A stretch of 64,000 bases of DNA from Nectonema munidae (lineage: Eukaryota > Nematomorpha > Nectonematoida > Nectonematidae), in assembly GCA_030549495.1 (NCBI GenBank), contig JAUIRK010000106.1, forward strand, positions 1,259,001 to 1,323,000. Reading direction: 5' to 3'. The notes below the pieces were generated by a model. That model saw only the letters and a program-made list of their open reading frames with translations. It had not been told where the DNA came from and made no database searches. How positions within the stretch are numbered: the first letter of the stretch is position 1; the number at the start of each line of letters is the position of its first letter. The translations under genes were made by a program, and so were the position numbers. Below, piece by piece: positions 59,801 to 64,000 of the stretch.

Positions 59801-61420
59801 TCGACGAAGGTTTACGAAGACCTCGACCTACGAAGGTTTACGAACAATTTTGGAGGGAAATTTTGACTGAGATTGCTCCAAAATGGGGCTTTTTACATTC
59901 TTTTTAATCGGTGTTTCTTTCTTCATTTTCCATGATGTTAGTAAGTATATATTTTAGTAATTTTAATTTTAGATGTTAGTAAGTATATATTTTAGTGTAT
60001 TTTAGTTAAAATTTTGTATATCATATTTACTGCTGATAATTTACACTAAAATAAGAAAAATCTTCTGAGTTTACGAACATTTCGCGTAACGAACTGCTTT
60101 TCGGAAGGAATTAAGTTCGTAAATCAAGCTTCCACTGCTGGTTTCTTATAAACTAGTTCTTTTATTCAATTAAATTTTATTGTTTTTTAAAAAGGATTTA
60201 ATCATCTCAAGTCTCAAAGATTTTATTTTATTGATTAATTTCCATATTTTTGTTTTCATATGCCTCATACACAGTAGTAGTGTAGTCAGAGAATTTTAAA
60301 GCAAAATTTTTAAAGGGCGCCAAAATGCTATTATTCATATCTTTTCTCAGATCAATAGAGTGAAGAAATTGTGTAAGAGGAAATAGCGTAGAATGGAGTC
60401 TAGACACATTACTTCAACCCCCTCCCCATAGACAATTTACTCGCGTGGACAACTATTAGCATGGATATTTTCGCCCTATGTATAAATAAGAGTTTTCTTC
60501 ACTAAACTAACTGCTTACCTCTTAAACTAATTAACAAATTGATTTTTAATTAATTAACTAACCAAGGCTTACGTATCTATCAACTAATAGAGGAATGGCA
60601 ATAGGCGAAACAGCGCTGCCCCATCTCTTCTGTATAAAGATAAGCCCACGCTGTATCCTCCGAAAAATTTCTATTTCCCCTAAGAAAATTTTTTAACTCC
60701 CAAAAAATGGGCCATAAAATAATTTAGGATACAGGTCAATTAGGACTCCAAATATATTTATATTAATATTGCCTTGAGACCTAATTGTCCCTAGGAGGAA
60801 TTGTATAAAGGCGTTCCTGGACCAAAATATTGATACACGCTTAAAAATATTTAGGCAACCCTAATTTAAATTCTTATCTACGCCACTGCCCGCCCACCAA
60901 CTACTTTATTTATAAGGTAATAAGTAAGTTTAGTCAGTTGGTCTAGGTTATAAGTTGGCCAATTAGTCGTTTAGTTAGTGAAGTAGTTAGTTTTAGCTTA
61001 GACAATTCTAATATTAACCACGGAGGGTAAATGTGCATAAGGGTAATTGTCATTGCTGGGTTAACCCACTAGTACTAAATGGGTTAAGCTCTTGCTACGG
61101 TTGGAATCACTCATTTATATTTCAATTATAAAAAATATTAAACGTGTTTAACTTAGTTTTGTTAATTAAATAAACATTAATTAAAATAACAAGGTGGCTA
61201 ATTAAATCAACTAGACTTACAGGTATTTAATTCACTTGATTAATTCAAAAAACAATTAACAAAAATTTGTGATAGGATTATGAAAGTAGACTTAGATTGT
61301 AAAAAATATTAGCGATGAAGTGTTGCTTACCTTTGAATCAACGAGACTAATGAAGGATATGAGAAGTAAAAGAGATCCAAAGGTAAGATCAACTAGTAAA
61401 CTGTTTTTCCGTATCAACAT
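20515..61420 (-). CDS. COL4A1-like: Collagen IV alpha chain, complete, 38 coding exons
   Basis: This chain forms the basement-membrane network. Exon lengths add to 5400 nt: 1799 residues plus stop, close to fly collagen IV chains. Order: signal peptide (residues 1-30), 7S region with four Cys and a CNGT site, a Gly-X-Y helix with roughly twenty short interruptions, and a C-terminal NC1 domain (about 230 residues) plus tail. NC1 hallmarks seen are [62 protein letters not shown] and VSRCQVC. The NDYSYWLST form and the spacing are closer to alpha1-type than alpha2-type chains. All 37 introns are GT-AG, phase 0 or phase 1, and phase 1 always splits a Gly codon. The gene looks whole. Assignment to collagen IV is firm; the alpha1 label is inference. 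Confidence 0.96.
21847..21985. mobile_element. piggyBac-type MITE (TTAA, CCCATTTA ends), copy 1
   Basis: TTAA at both ends encloses 131 bp with inverted ends CCCATTTAAGACCAA and TTGGTCGTAAATGGG. Internally it has AAAGCAGACGATATC, CGCAGACGATTTATATT and the palindrome-like GTTCCAAAATAGGAAC. The element at 26268-26404 is almost identical on the opposite strand. Confidence 0.88.
21986..22330 (+). mobile_element. LTR-type retroelement fossil, reverse-transcriptase fragment
   Basis: A GC-richer stretch on the plus strand encodes short RT-like motifs ([33 protein letters not shown]) of the kind seen in Ty3-like pol genes. It is a broken, old fragment. No LTRs, integrase or gag were recognised. The compositionally similar stretch at 21580-21846, on the other side of the TTAA MITE, may belong to the same fossil, which would mean the MITE inserted into it. 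Confidence 0.5.
22986..23364 (-). CDS. COL4A1-like: Collagen IV exons 36-37: NC1 first lobe and linker
   Basis: Exons are 23128-23364 and 22986-23072, with a 55-nt intron, phase 0. They encode [59 protein letters not shown], then the second-lobe start [11 protein letters not shown] and [12 protein letters not shown]. The position of Met93 of vertebrate alpha1 NC1 (PEPMPMSM) is Thr here (QEPMKAST). Confidence 0.95.
23422..24032 (-). CDS. COL4A1-like: Collagen IV exons 34-35: end of the helix, start of NC1
   Basis: Exons are 23888-24032 and 23422-23840, with a 47-nt intron, the shortest in the gene. Exon 35 is the largest (419 nt). It has one interruption ([14 protein letters not shown]), the last triplets ([14 protein letters not shown]), and then the NC1 start: [32 protein letters not shown]1 is the globular C-terminal domain that trimerises chains and joins two trimers into a hexamer. 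Confidence 0.95.
24033..26569. other. Collagen IV intron 33 (2.5 kb)
   Basis: AT-rich, with one TTAA MITE at 26268-26404. A CAGGGATGGGCAATCC motif at 24374 resembles a hAT end, but no partner end was identified. No exon-like Gly-X-Y stretch is hidden in it. Confidence 0.7.
26268..26404. mobile_element. piggyBac-type MITE (TTAA, CCCATTTA ends), copy 2
   Basis: TTAA at 26268 and 26401 encloses a core with ends CCCATTTACGCCCAA and TTGGCCTTAAATGGG. Read on the minus strand it matches copy 1 (21847-21985) with only about six differences over 137 bp, so the two copies are young relative to the other relics here. Confidence 0.88.
26570..26940 (-). CDS. COL4A1-like: Collagen IV exons 32-33
   Basis: Exons are 26755-26940 and 26570-26700, with a 54-nt intron. 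They contain the interruptions [12 protein letters not shown] and GMASVGPSG. Exon 33 ends in phase 0 (GDP|G). Confidence 0.92.
26941..28144. other. Collagen IV intron 31 (1.2 kb)
   Basis: Nothing recognised except a moderately complex stretch at 27200-27430 that may be a decayed repeat (it contains AATGCAGACCG, like the TTAA MITEs). Confidence 0.5.
28145..28378 (-). CDS. COL4A1-like: Collagen IV exon 31
   Basis: A 234-nt exon, phase 1 at both ends, with unbroken Gly-X-Y ([13 protein letters not shown] onward to [10 protein letters not shown]). Both flanking introns are long (900 and 1204 nt). Confidence 0.92.
28379..29278. other. Collagen IV intron 30 (0.9 kb)
   Basis: AT-rich, no feature recognised. 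Confidence 0.6.
29279..29584 (-). CDS. COL4A1-like: Collagen IV exons 29-30
   Basis: Exons are 29451-29584 and 29279-29396, with a 54-nt intron in phase 0. The triplets are uninterrupted across the junction ([10 protein letters not shown]). Confidence 0.92.
29585..30244. other. Collagen IV intron 28 (0.66 kb)
   Basis: AT-rich, no feature recognised. Confidence 0.6.
30245..30785 (-). CDS. COL4A1-like: Collagen IV exons 26-28
   Basis: Exons are 30636-30785, 30486-30584 and 30245-30430, with introns of 51 and 55 nt, phase 1 throughout. Small one-residue breaks occur ([15 protein letters not shown]). Otherwise the triplets are regular. Confidence 0.92.
31053..32262 (+). mobile_element. Decayed hAT transposon (CAGGGCGAG ends)
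   Basis: It starts CAGGGCGAGTAAAAGTC and ends, inverted, CAGGGCGAGGAAAAATTGAC. The words GTCAATAAAGTCAA or close variants recur several times near both ends, as subterminal repeats often do in hAT elements. Near the right end a frame reads [20 protein letters not shown], resembling the C-terminal hAT dimerisation domain (ERSFSKLK..L..R). The rest of the transposase is lost. The flanking 8-mers (attattat, aatttatt) are AT-rich and not identical. Confidence 0.72.
33478..33684. repeat. Imperfect direct repeat pair
   Basis: Two related blocks of about 52 bp (33478-33530 and 33633-33684) share AAAGATAAAGAAA or GCGATAAAGAAA, then CTATTTACAAAA and GTTAAACATAATG. They are separated by about 100 bp. 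Confidence 0.55.
34845..35095. mobile_element. hAT-type MITE with exact 8-bp target duplication
   Basis: The left end reads CAGGGGCGCTTTTTCGCCCC and the right end, inverted, CAGGGGCACACATCC. The 8 bases cttcagca lie at 34834-34841 and again directly after the right end at 35096-35103. On the left, three extra bases (gca) separate the duplication from the terminal CAGGGG. The termini and 8-bp duplication fit hAT. Confidence 0.7.
35333..35670 (-). CDS. COL4A1-like: Collagen IV exons 24-25
   Basis: Exons are 35557-35670 and 35333-35503, with a 53-nt intron, phase 1 throughout. The junction gives the interruption [10 protein letters not shown] with a single Cys, a second cysteine-bearing break in the helix. 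Confidence 0.92.
35671..36729. other. Collagen IV intron 23 (1.06 kb)
   Basis: It holds an open frame of 89 codons on the plus strand (36049-36318) with hydrophobic stretches but no homology I recognise. It is treated as chance. Confidence 0.5.
36730..37304 (-). CDS. COL4A1-like: Collagen IV exons 21-23
   Basis: Exons are 37203-37304, 36945-37147 and 36730-36877, with introns of 55 and 67 nt. Exon 21 contains a charged interruption, [13 protein letters not shown]. Exon 22 has GEVKYGQPG and exon 23 [11 protein letters not shown]. Exon 22 uses a GTTCTTTT donor, weaker than the usual GTAAG/GTATG. Confidence 0.92.
37305..39008. other. Collagen IV intron 20 (1.7 kb)
   Basis: AT-rich, no feature recognised. 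Confidence 0.6.
39009..40706 (-). CDS. COL4A1-like: Collagen IV exons 15-20
   Basis: Exons are 40584-40706, 40350-40526, 40085-40294, 39930-40027, 39676-39879 and 39009-39174, with introns of 57, 55, 57, 50 and 501 nt. Exons 15 and 16 each hold an RGD (SIRGDPG, GYRGDPG). Exon 17 has a Cys pair in an interruption ([10 protein letters not shown]). Exon 19 has the longest interruption, [15 protein letters not shown], read straight through in frame. Exon 20 has [14 protein letters not shown]. Junction phases are 1,1,1,0,0 within the block and 1 at its end. Confidence 0.92.
39497..39634. mobile_element. Degenerate TTAA-type MITE relic
   Basis: It lies in intron 19 of collagen IV. The ends read CAACCCTCCTGAGATCC and TTGGTACTGAAATGGTTG, and the inside carries CGTTGTCTATCTTTTTCAATG and GCGCAGACCATTTTATTTTA. 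These are decayed versions of the GACGATTCGTCTGC and TCAATGGAATTTTATTTT words of the other TTAA MITEs. The TTAA duplications are lost. Confidence 0.45.
41139..42870 (+). mobile_element. Tigger/pogo transposon, internally deleted
   Basis: The ends are inverted repeats (left CAGTAAAATATCAATATCTC, right inverted CAGTAAAACCTCGGTATCTC) between TA dinucleotides at 41137-41138 and 42871-42872. The plus strand encodes CENP-B-like DNA-binding pieces ([31 protein letters not shown]), the first catalytic block [16 protein letters not shown], then [19 protein letters not shown] and, after a gap that removes the rest of the DDE core, a Glu-rich linker and FTGCGSNN at the C-terminus. Frameshifts and the missing core make it inactive. 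It lies in collagen intron 14, on the strand opposite to the gene. Confidence 0.9.
43022..43317. repeat. Long foldback (inverted repeat with arms of about 75-90 bp)
   Basis: 43039-43111 and 43230-43302 are inverse complements with about two or three mismatches over 73 bp (left arm begins TTCTCCAACCTAAAATTTTT). Weaker pairing extends outward through ATATCTCTCTTCC and GTAGAGAGATA. The 118-bp spacer carries ACCAATAAGTACC, which recurs just outside the right arm. Confidence 0.88.
43411..43560. repeat. Degenerate short-unit repeat of the GGACATTTGGCCAAAC type
   Basis: About eight imperfect units of 15-19 bp vary around GGACATTTTGGCAAAAC, for example AACGGACATTTTGCCAAAAA, ACAAACGGACATCTGGACAA and ACCAAACAGATATTTGGCC. 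A single similar unit occurs at 47258. Confidence 0.75.
43573..43598. repeat. ATT microsatellite
   Basis: About eight consecutive ATT units directly follow the short-unit repeat. Confidence 0.9.
44183..44545 (-). CDS. COL4A1-like: Collagen IV exons 12-14
   Basis: Exons are 44447-44545, 44333-44386 and 44183-44279, with introns of 60 and 53 nt. Exon 14 has the interruption [12 protein letters not shown]. Its donor falls after the first base of a Gly codon, the first phase-1 junction of the gene. Upstream of here all junctions are phase 0. Confidence 0.9.
46173..46662. mobile_element. Non-autonomous DNA element with exact 9-bp target duplication
   Basis: The bases tgattacat occur at 46164-46172 and 46663-46671. 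The enclosed 490 bp starts GCAGTAGCGTAGCCAGGG and ends, inverted, ACCACTTAGCCAGCTATGGG, so only the inner CAG and TAGCCAG words of the ends match. CAGTGGCGTAGCCAGG-type ends are common in animal repeats. A 9-bp duplication fits Mutator-like elements better than hAT (8 bp). Confidence 0.55.
47845..48320. mobile_element. MITE with ATACCTGTCAAC ends
   Basis: The left ATACCTGTCAAC at 47845-47856 and its exact inverse GTTGACAGGTAT at 48309-48320 bound 476 bp of AT-rich sequence without coding potential. No clear target duplication was seen. The family is not assigned. Confidence 0.65.
49140..49310 (-). CDS. COL4A1-like: Collagen IV exons 10-11
   Basis: Exons are 49257-49310 and 49140-49202, phase 0, with a 54-nt intron. 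They are uninterrupted Gly-X-Y triplets ([26 protein letters not shown]). The downstream intron (44546-49139) is 4.6 kb. Confidence 0.9.
49983..50283 (-). CDS. COL4A1-like: Collagen IV exons 8-9
   Basis: Exons are 50221-50283 and 49983-50168, phase 0, with a 52-nt intron. Exon 9 carries two interruptions: GPMGPGFQG, and a longer one, [16 protein letters not shown]. It ends GPKGTK. Confidence 0.9.
50284..52099. other. Collagen IV intron 7 (1.8 kb)
   Basis: AT-rich. It has a GT microsatellite near 50603-50614 and a TTAA/AATT microsatellite at 51972-51995. No gene or element was recognised. Confidence 0.65.
52100..52316 (-). CDS. COL4A1-like: Collagen IV exons 6-7: start of the main helix
   Basis: Exons are 52236-52316 and 52100-52177, with a 58-nt intron, all in phase 0. 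Exon 7 contains a helix interruption, [12 protein letters not shown]. The flanking introns are 1157 nt and 1816 nt. Confidence 0.9.
52317..53473. other. Collagen IV intron 5 (1.16 kb)
   Basis: It holds the longest unexplained open frame of the window (52381-52860, plus strand, 159 codons). Its first half is a degenerate GATGAT-type repeat, which favours open frames by composition, so it is not called as a gene. Confidence 0.6.
53474..54588 (-). CDS. COL4A1-like: Collagen IV exons 3-5: rest of the 7S region
   Basis: Exons are 54454-54588, 53595-53639 and 53474-53536. They encode Gly-X-Y repeats ([13 protein letters not shown] onward) and end with GLDGCNGTD, a Cys next to an N-glycosylation sequon, as at the end of the 7S domain in other collagen IV chains. 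Introns are 814 nt and 58 nt. The frame seen past the last donor is intron read-through. Confidence 0.9.
53640..54453. other. Collagen IV intron 3 (0.8 kb)
   Basis: AT-rich, no feature recognised. Confidence 0.6.
54646..54732 (-). CDS. COL4A1-like: Collagen IV exon 2: 7S cysteine region
   Basis: Twenty-nine codons in phase 0/0. They begin [11 protein letters not shown] and contain a second pair, [11 protein letters not shown]. The four closely spaced cysteines before the first Gly-X-Y triplets are the N-terminal 7S hallmark, used for disulphide cross-linking of four collagen IV molecules. Confidence 0.9.
54955..55084. mobile_element. TTAA-type MITE relic in intron 1
   Basis: The ends are CATTTGAGGACCGG and CCGGGTCCTCAAAGGG. 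The inside has GATCGTCTTCTTTAAGTATA and GGAGACGATTAGTCTTCAAAA, homologous to the element at 18125-18315. Target duplications are worn. Confidence 0.6.
59790..60136. mobile_element. Probable Tigger/pogo-type MITE
   Basis: The right end, inverted, reads CAGTGGAAGCTTGATTTACG followed by AACTTAATTCC. This resembles Tigger-type ends, where runs of TACGAA are usual. The left part repeats ACGAAGGTTTACGAA twice near 59800-59850. The exact left boundary is not clear. Confidence 0.4.
60272..60888. mobile_element. Non-autonomous element with CAGTGGCGTAG-like ends
   Basis: The left end is CAGTAGTAGTGTAGTCAGAG and the right end, inverted, CAGTGGCGTAGATAAGAA. Both are followed by AATTTAAA-type sequence. 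There is no coding potential and no clear target duplication. Confidence 0.45.
61061..61087. mobile_element. Minimal TTAA element remnant
   Basis: TTAA, then CCCACTAGTACTAAATGGG, then TTAA: two near-complementary MITE ends back to back with a 4-bp duplication on each side. It could be an extreme internal deletion of the CCCATTTA family, or chance. Confidence 0.3.
61331..61420 (-). CDS. COL4A1-like: Collagen IV exon 1: start codon and signal peptide
   Basis: The ATG is at 61420-61418. Thirty codons have a basic start (MLIRKNS) and a hydrophobic Leu/Ile/Ser core ([14 protein letters not shown]), then DSK|GTAAGC. It reads as a classic secretory signal peptide, with cleavage expected near the exon end. 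It splices in phase 0 to the 7S exon 6.6 kb away. The start is chosen because it is the only Met giving a signal peptide in frame. Confidence 0.85.
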
Positions 61421-62466
61421 GTGGCGAGTGTGAAGGAAAATTCAGCTTCACGATGTATAAGAGTCTAGACTTTAAGGAATGCGAAATATCAGAAGTAAGC
61501 GCAACACTGCAGTGCGTAATTTATAGCCGTATCGATTGGATTGAGTTTGCTGGAAGAAGGTTTAGTGACGTATGAAATTCCTCTTTGCTGAGAAGAGAGA
61601 GACTGAAACTTTGTACCTGGAAAAAGTAGAGACGGATGTGTATACAAATGATAAGCCAAGAAGGCAAATGACAAAAATATAAACGCAACAAATAAATGAT
61701 TAGCTGCGATATATACTATAATATGCTCATCATCATTACTCTTATTATTATTATTACGTACGGTGTTGAGGTATTGAACGACGGTATGACGACGACAGTG
61801 GTAGTAGTTCCTTATCGATGATATATCTAGAGAATCGATAAAGGGATGCGTAAATGCAGACTTTATGATGATAAATAGAATCGACAGGCGGATTCGAACA
61901 AAAACATGAGATGGACAGGCAGTCCACGGCTCAACGTCTTATTTATATAGTGTGTGTGTGCGCGTAAAAAATAGAGGATAGATCGTGTGGACGCACGCTA
62001 TATCCAGTATATATTGTGATAAAAAGTATGAGCACTCACTTTAAATGTACATTTCCATGTCCTTGCATGGTGGACCATATGGTGGTGATATAGGAAATTT
62101 TAGTGATGGATGGTGTGATAGTCTTCTCTCTGTCTTCTTTACGACGGATATCATTTATATTTTATATATACTTGGAACCATCTCTTTCAATCCAACGAGA
62201 ATCAGCTTAGAGCGTAACTCATATGCTGTTGCTTGCGTCTGTGTGTACATTTCTGTAGGAGTTACGTTTTATACTTCTATCTGTCATGATATCTCTCTTT
62301 TTGATCAATTCAACGCCTAACACCATATCCATATTCCTAATGCATCATCTTGATGTCTCAGCGTTTATTCTATGCGACCTGGATATTACCCAGCTAAAAT
62401 TGTAAAAATGGGCATTTACCTAGTCACATGTATTTCATAATTTGCTACCTACTATATAGACACTCG
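61421..62466. other. Upstream region of collagen IV
   Basis: It has moderate complexity, with a short TTA-type microsatellite near 61738-61756, a GT run near 61951-61962 and the TATA-like site. A 91-codon frame at 62045-62320 on the plus strand shows no recognisable features. Confidence 0.5.
61941..61950 (-). promoter_or_regulatory. Candidate TATA box of collagen IV
   Basis: The minus strand reads CTATATAAATAAG here, about 520 nt upstream of the ATG. It is a good TATA match, implying a start near 61910 and a 5-prime UTR of about 490 nt. In such AT-rich DNA a chance match is likely, so the call is weak. Confidence 0.25.
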
Positions 62467-62796
62467 CAGGGGTTCCCAACCTTTTTTTAAATGTACCCCT
62501 AGCATAACTAAAAAAATTTGTGTACCCTTCAAATTTTAAAATCCAAAATAACACTAAGAAAATTTTTTATTCTTACATTGGTGAGTAAAGACAGAGTGAG
62601 AAAATCTGTCAAAAGTGTTTTTCCGCGATGTTTTGAGTGTAATCTCCGATGCAAAACTTTTGTATCTGTTACGTTAGACTTTAACAGATTGTAATAATGC
62701 AATATAAATCCTACTGTTTTCCTTAAAATAAATGTACCCCTTTAGGAGTGCAAATGTACCACTGATGATACATGTATCACAGAAAGGGAACCCCTG
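62467..62796. mobile_element. hAT-type MITE (CAGGGGTTCCC ends)
   Basis: The 330-bp element has left end CAGGGGTTCCCAACC and right end inverted CAGGGGTTCCCTTTC, followed on both sides by TGTACC-type words. These are typical hAT MITE termini. The sequences atatagac (before) and atatagag (after) lie close to the ends, but the left one is five bases off. Confidence 0.75.
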
Positions 62797-63162
62797 ATAT
62801 AGAGGATAGTCAGTTAGTTCATTTTTTAATTGGCTTACTTCGTCATTTATTTAGTAGAAGTAAGTAGTTTGCCGGTGAGATAGATTTTAGATCTGAATAC
62901 TTGATTTCATCAACAAAATTTGAAATTTTGCATATTTTATGTATACTAAATTTACGGCGCAGAACGAAATAAAATTTTTTATTTTCAGTCAACCCTTCCC
63001 TATCAGTGACAGGGGCATTTTAGCCCCTCTGAAGAAAAATTTCTATTGTACAAAATTGGTTGAATTATATGCCTTCAAACTTTGTGACTTTTCCTAAAAT
63101 CGTTTGATGCATCTTTTCATACTATTTCCATTGTAGTTGAATGACCCTCTCATGTTAAAAAC
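62797..63162. other. AT-rich stretch without a recognised gene
   Basis: It contains a short hairpin (AGGGGCATTTTAGCCCCT at 63011-63028). Otherwise nothing was recognised. Confidence 0.5.
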
Positions 63163-64000
63163 TGTCAATCAAAATCAAATGTACATTCTTTTCAACAACT
63201 TATAACTTAGTGTTTATATTAGATACAATCTTGAAAATTGATAATCATATATATGTTGGAATATATACATATTTTTCCAATAAACATGGCAACTTTGTAG
63301 CGAATGTCAATCAAAAATTTGATTGATGATAAAATTGCTTATGAAGACATTCATTCAAATTTTAAATAAAGTTACCAAATTGACCATGCTGATTTCATTT
63401 CTCAACTTAGTTTTCACCATTCGGGTGTGAAAATTTATGAAAATGTCAATCAAATTTGCGGTTTTCCCTGAAAATTGTGTCCAAATATATTATTCAAATT
63501 TTAAATAAAATATATATTTTTATACTTAATCAATAATGAATTTATTTCTGTACTCAATTTTTGCAATCAGCGTGTCAAAGTGTCTAAAAGTATCAATCAA
63601 GTTTGCCGTTTACATCTGAAATTTTTCTCCAAGAATATTATTTAAATTTTTATTTTTTTATAGTAAATCAACAACATTTTAATCTATTTTTCATTATTAT
63701 TACATTTTAACAAATTTTAATTTATTTTTTATAGTAAATCACCAACAATTTATTTTTTTATAGTAAATCAACAACGCTGAATTCATTTTACTCTATTTTC
63801 ATAATTAGGGTGTGAAAAATTGTGAAAATGTCAATAAAATGTGTGGTTTACGTCTGAAAATTATAAATATGAATATTATTCAAATTAAAAAAAATACACA
63901 TTTTTATACTAAATGAAGCATGTCAATTTAAATTCTGGAGTCATTTTTTCCAATTTGACTTTCAAAATGTATCAAAGTGTGAATCAATTTTGATGTTTAC
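63163..64000. repeat. Degenerate tandem repeat, unit about 140-150 bp, running off the edge
   Basis: The landmark GTCAATCAAA/T recurs near 63163, 63304, 63445, 63592 and 63828, with a further degenerate one near 63980. Spacing is 141, 141, 147, 236 and about 150. Units share GTTTAC.TCTGAAAATT, ATTATTCAAATTTTAAATAAA and TCA.GGTGTGAAA. The 236-bp step contains an extra local duplication (TTTTTTTATAGTAAATCA repeated). Confidence 0.75.

Larger units (their letters stand above)
54733..61330. other. Collagen IV intron 1 (6.6 kb)
   Basis: It separates the signal-peptide exon from the 7S exon. It contains TTAA-type MITE relics (54955-55084 and weaker ones near 55250-55390 and 55670-55770), a Tigger-like MITE (about 59790-60136), a CAGTGGCGTAG-ended element (60272-60888) and a tiny TTAA pair (61061-61087). 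No further coding exon was recognised. First introns often carry enhancers, but none is identifiable from sequence alone. Confidence 0.7.

Noticed and set aside
62045-62320. 91-codon plus-strand frame upstream of collagen IV, considered as a partner gene
   Set aside because: It has no 7S cysteines, no Gly-X-Y and no convincing signal peptide.

Overview
The window looks like animal nuclear DNA, most likely an arthropod and plausibly a copepod. That placement is inference. It rests on a complete type IV collagen gene of about the size known from insects, a ciliary BBS gene, a very AT-rich background, and dense DNA-transposon debris (hAT, piggyBac, Tigger/pogo, Tc1/mariner and many MITEs) with some LINE fragments. 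I see no prokaryotic features and no CRISPR array.

Two host genes fill most of the window and converge tail to tail. On the plus strand, five exons between 6543 and 18658 encode the C-terminal 380 residues of a TPR protein that I recognise as TTC8/BBS8, a subunit of the BBSome. Its N-terminal exons were not found. On the minus strand, 38 coding exons from 61420 down to 20515 encode a complete collagen IV alpha chain: signal peptide, 7S cysteine/N-glycan region, long interrupted Gly-X-Y helix, and double-lobed NC1 domain. The exon lengths sum to exactly 5400 nt (1799 residues plus stop), and every splice phase matches its neighbour.

Region by region: 1-6.5 kb is repeat-rich (a piggyBac N-terminus cut by the window edge, a 253-bp tandem duplication, a Tc1-like relic, and two hAT MITEs around a 2.3-kb segment). 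6.5-18.7 kb is TTC8, whose long introns hold a hAT element, LINE pieces, piggyBac relics and a nest of TTAA MITEs. 18.7-20.5 kb is intergenic. 20.5-61.4 kb is collagen IV, with small exon clusters joined by introns of about 47-67 nt and separated by large transposon-bearing introns. 61.4-64 kb holds the collagen upstream region, a hAT MITE, and a degenerate tandem repeat running off the right edge.

The two genes have no evident functional link: one acts in cilia, the other in basement membrane. The points most worth checking are the collagen chain itself (Met93 of the sulfilimine cross-link replaced while Lys211 is kept, and a 40-residue Tyr-rich tail after the last NC1 cysteine) and the crossed target-site duplications of the two hAT MITEs at 3.5-6.4 kb. 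I found no convincing wholly new system.
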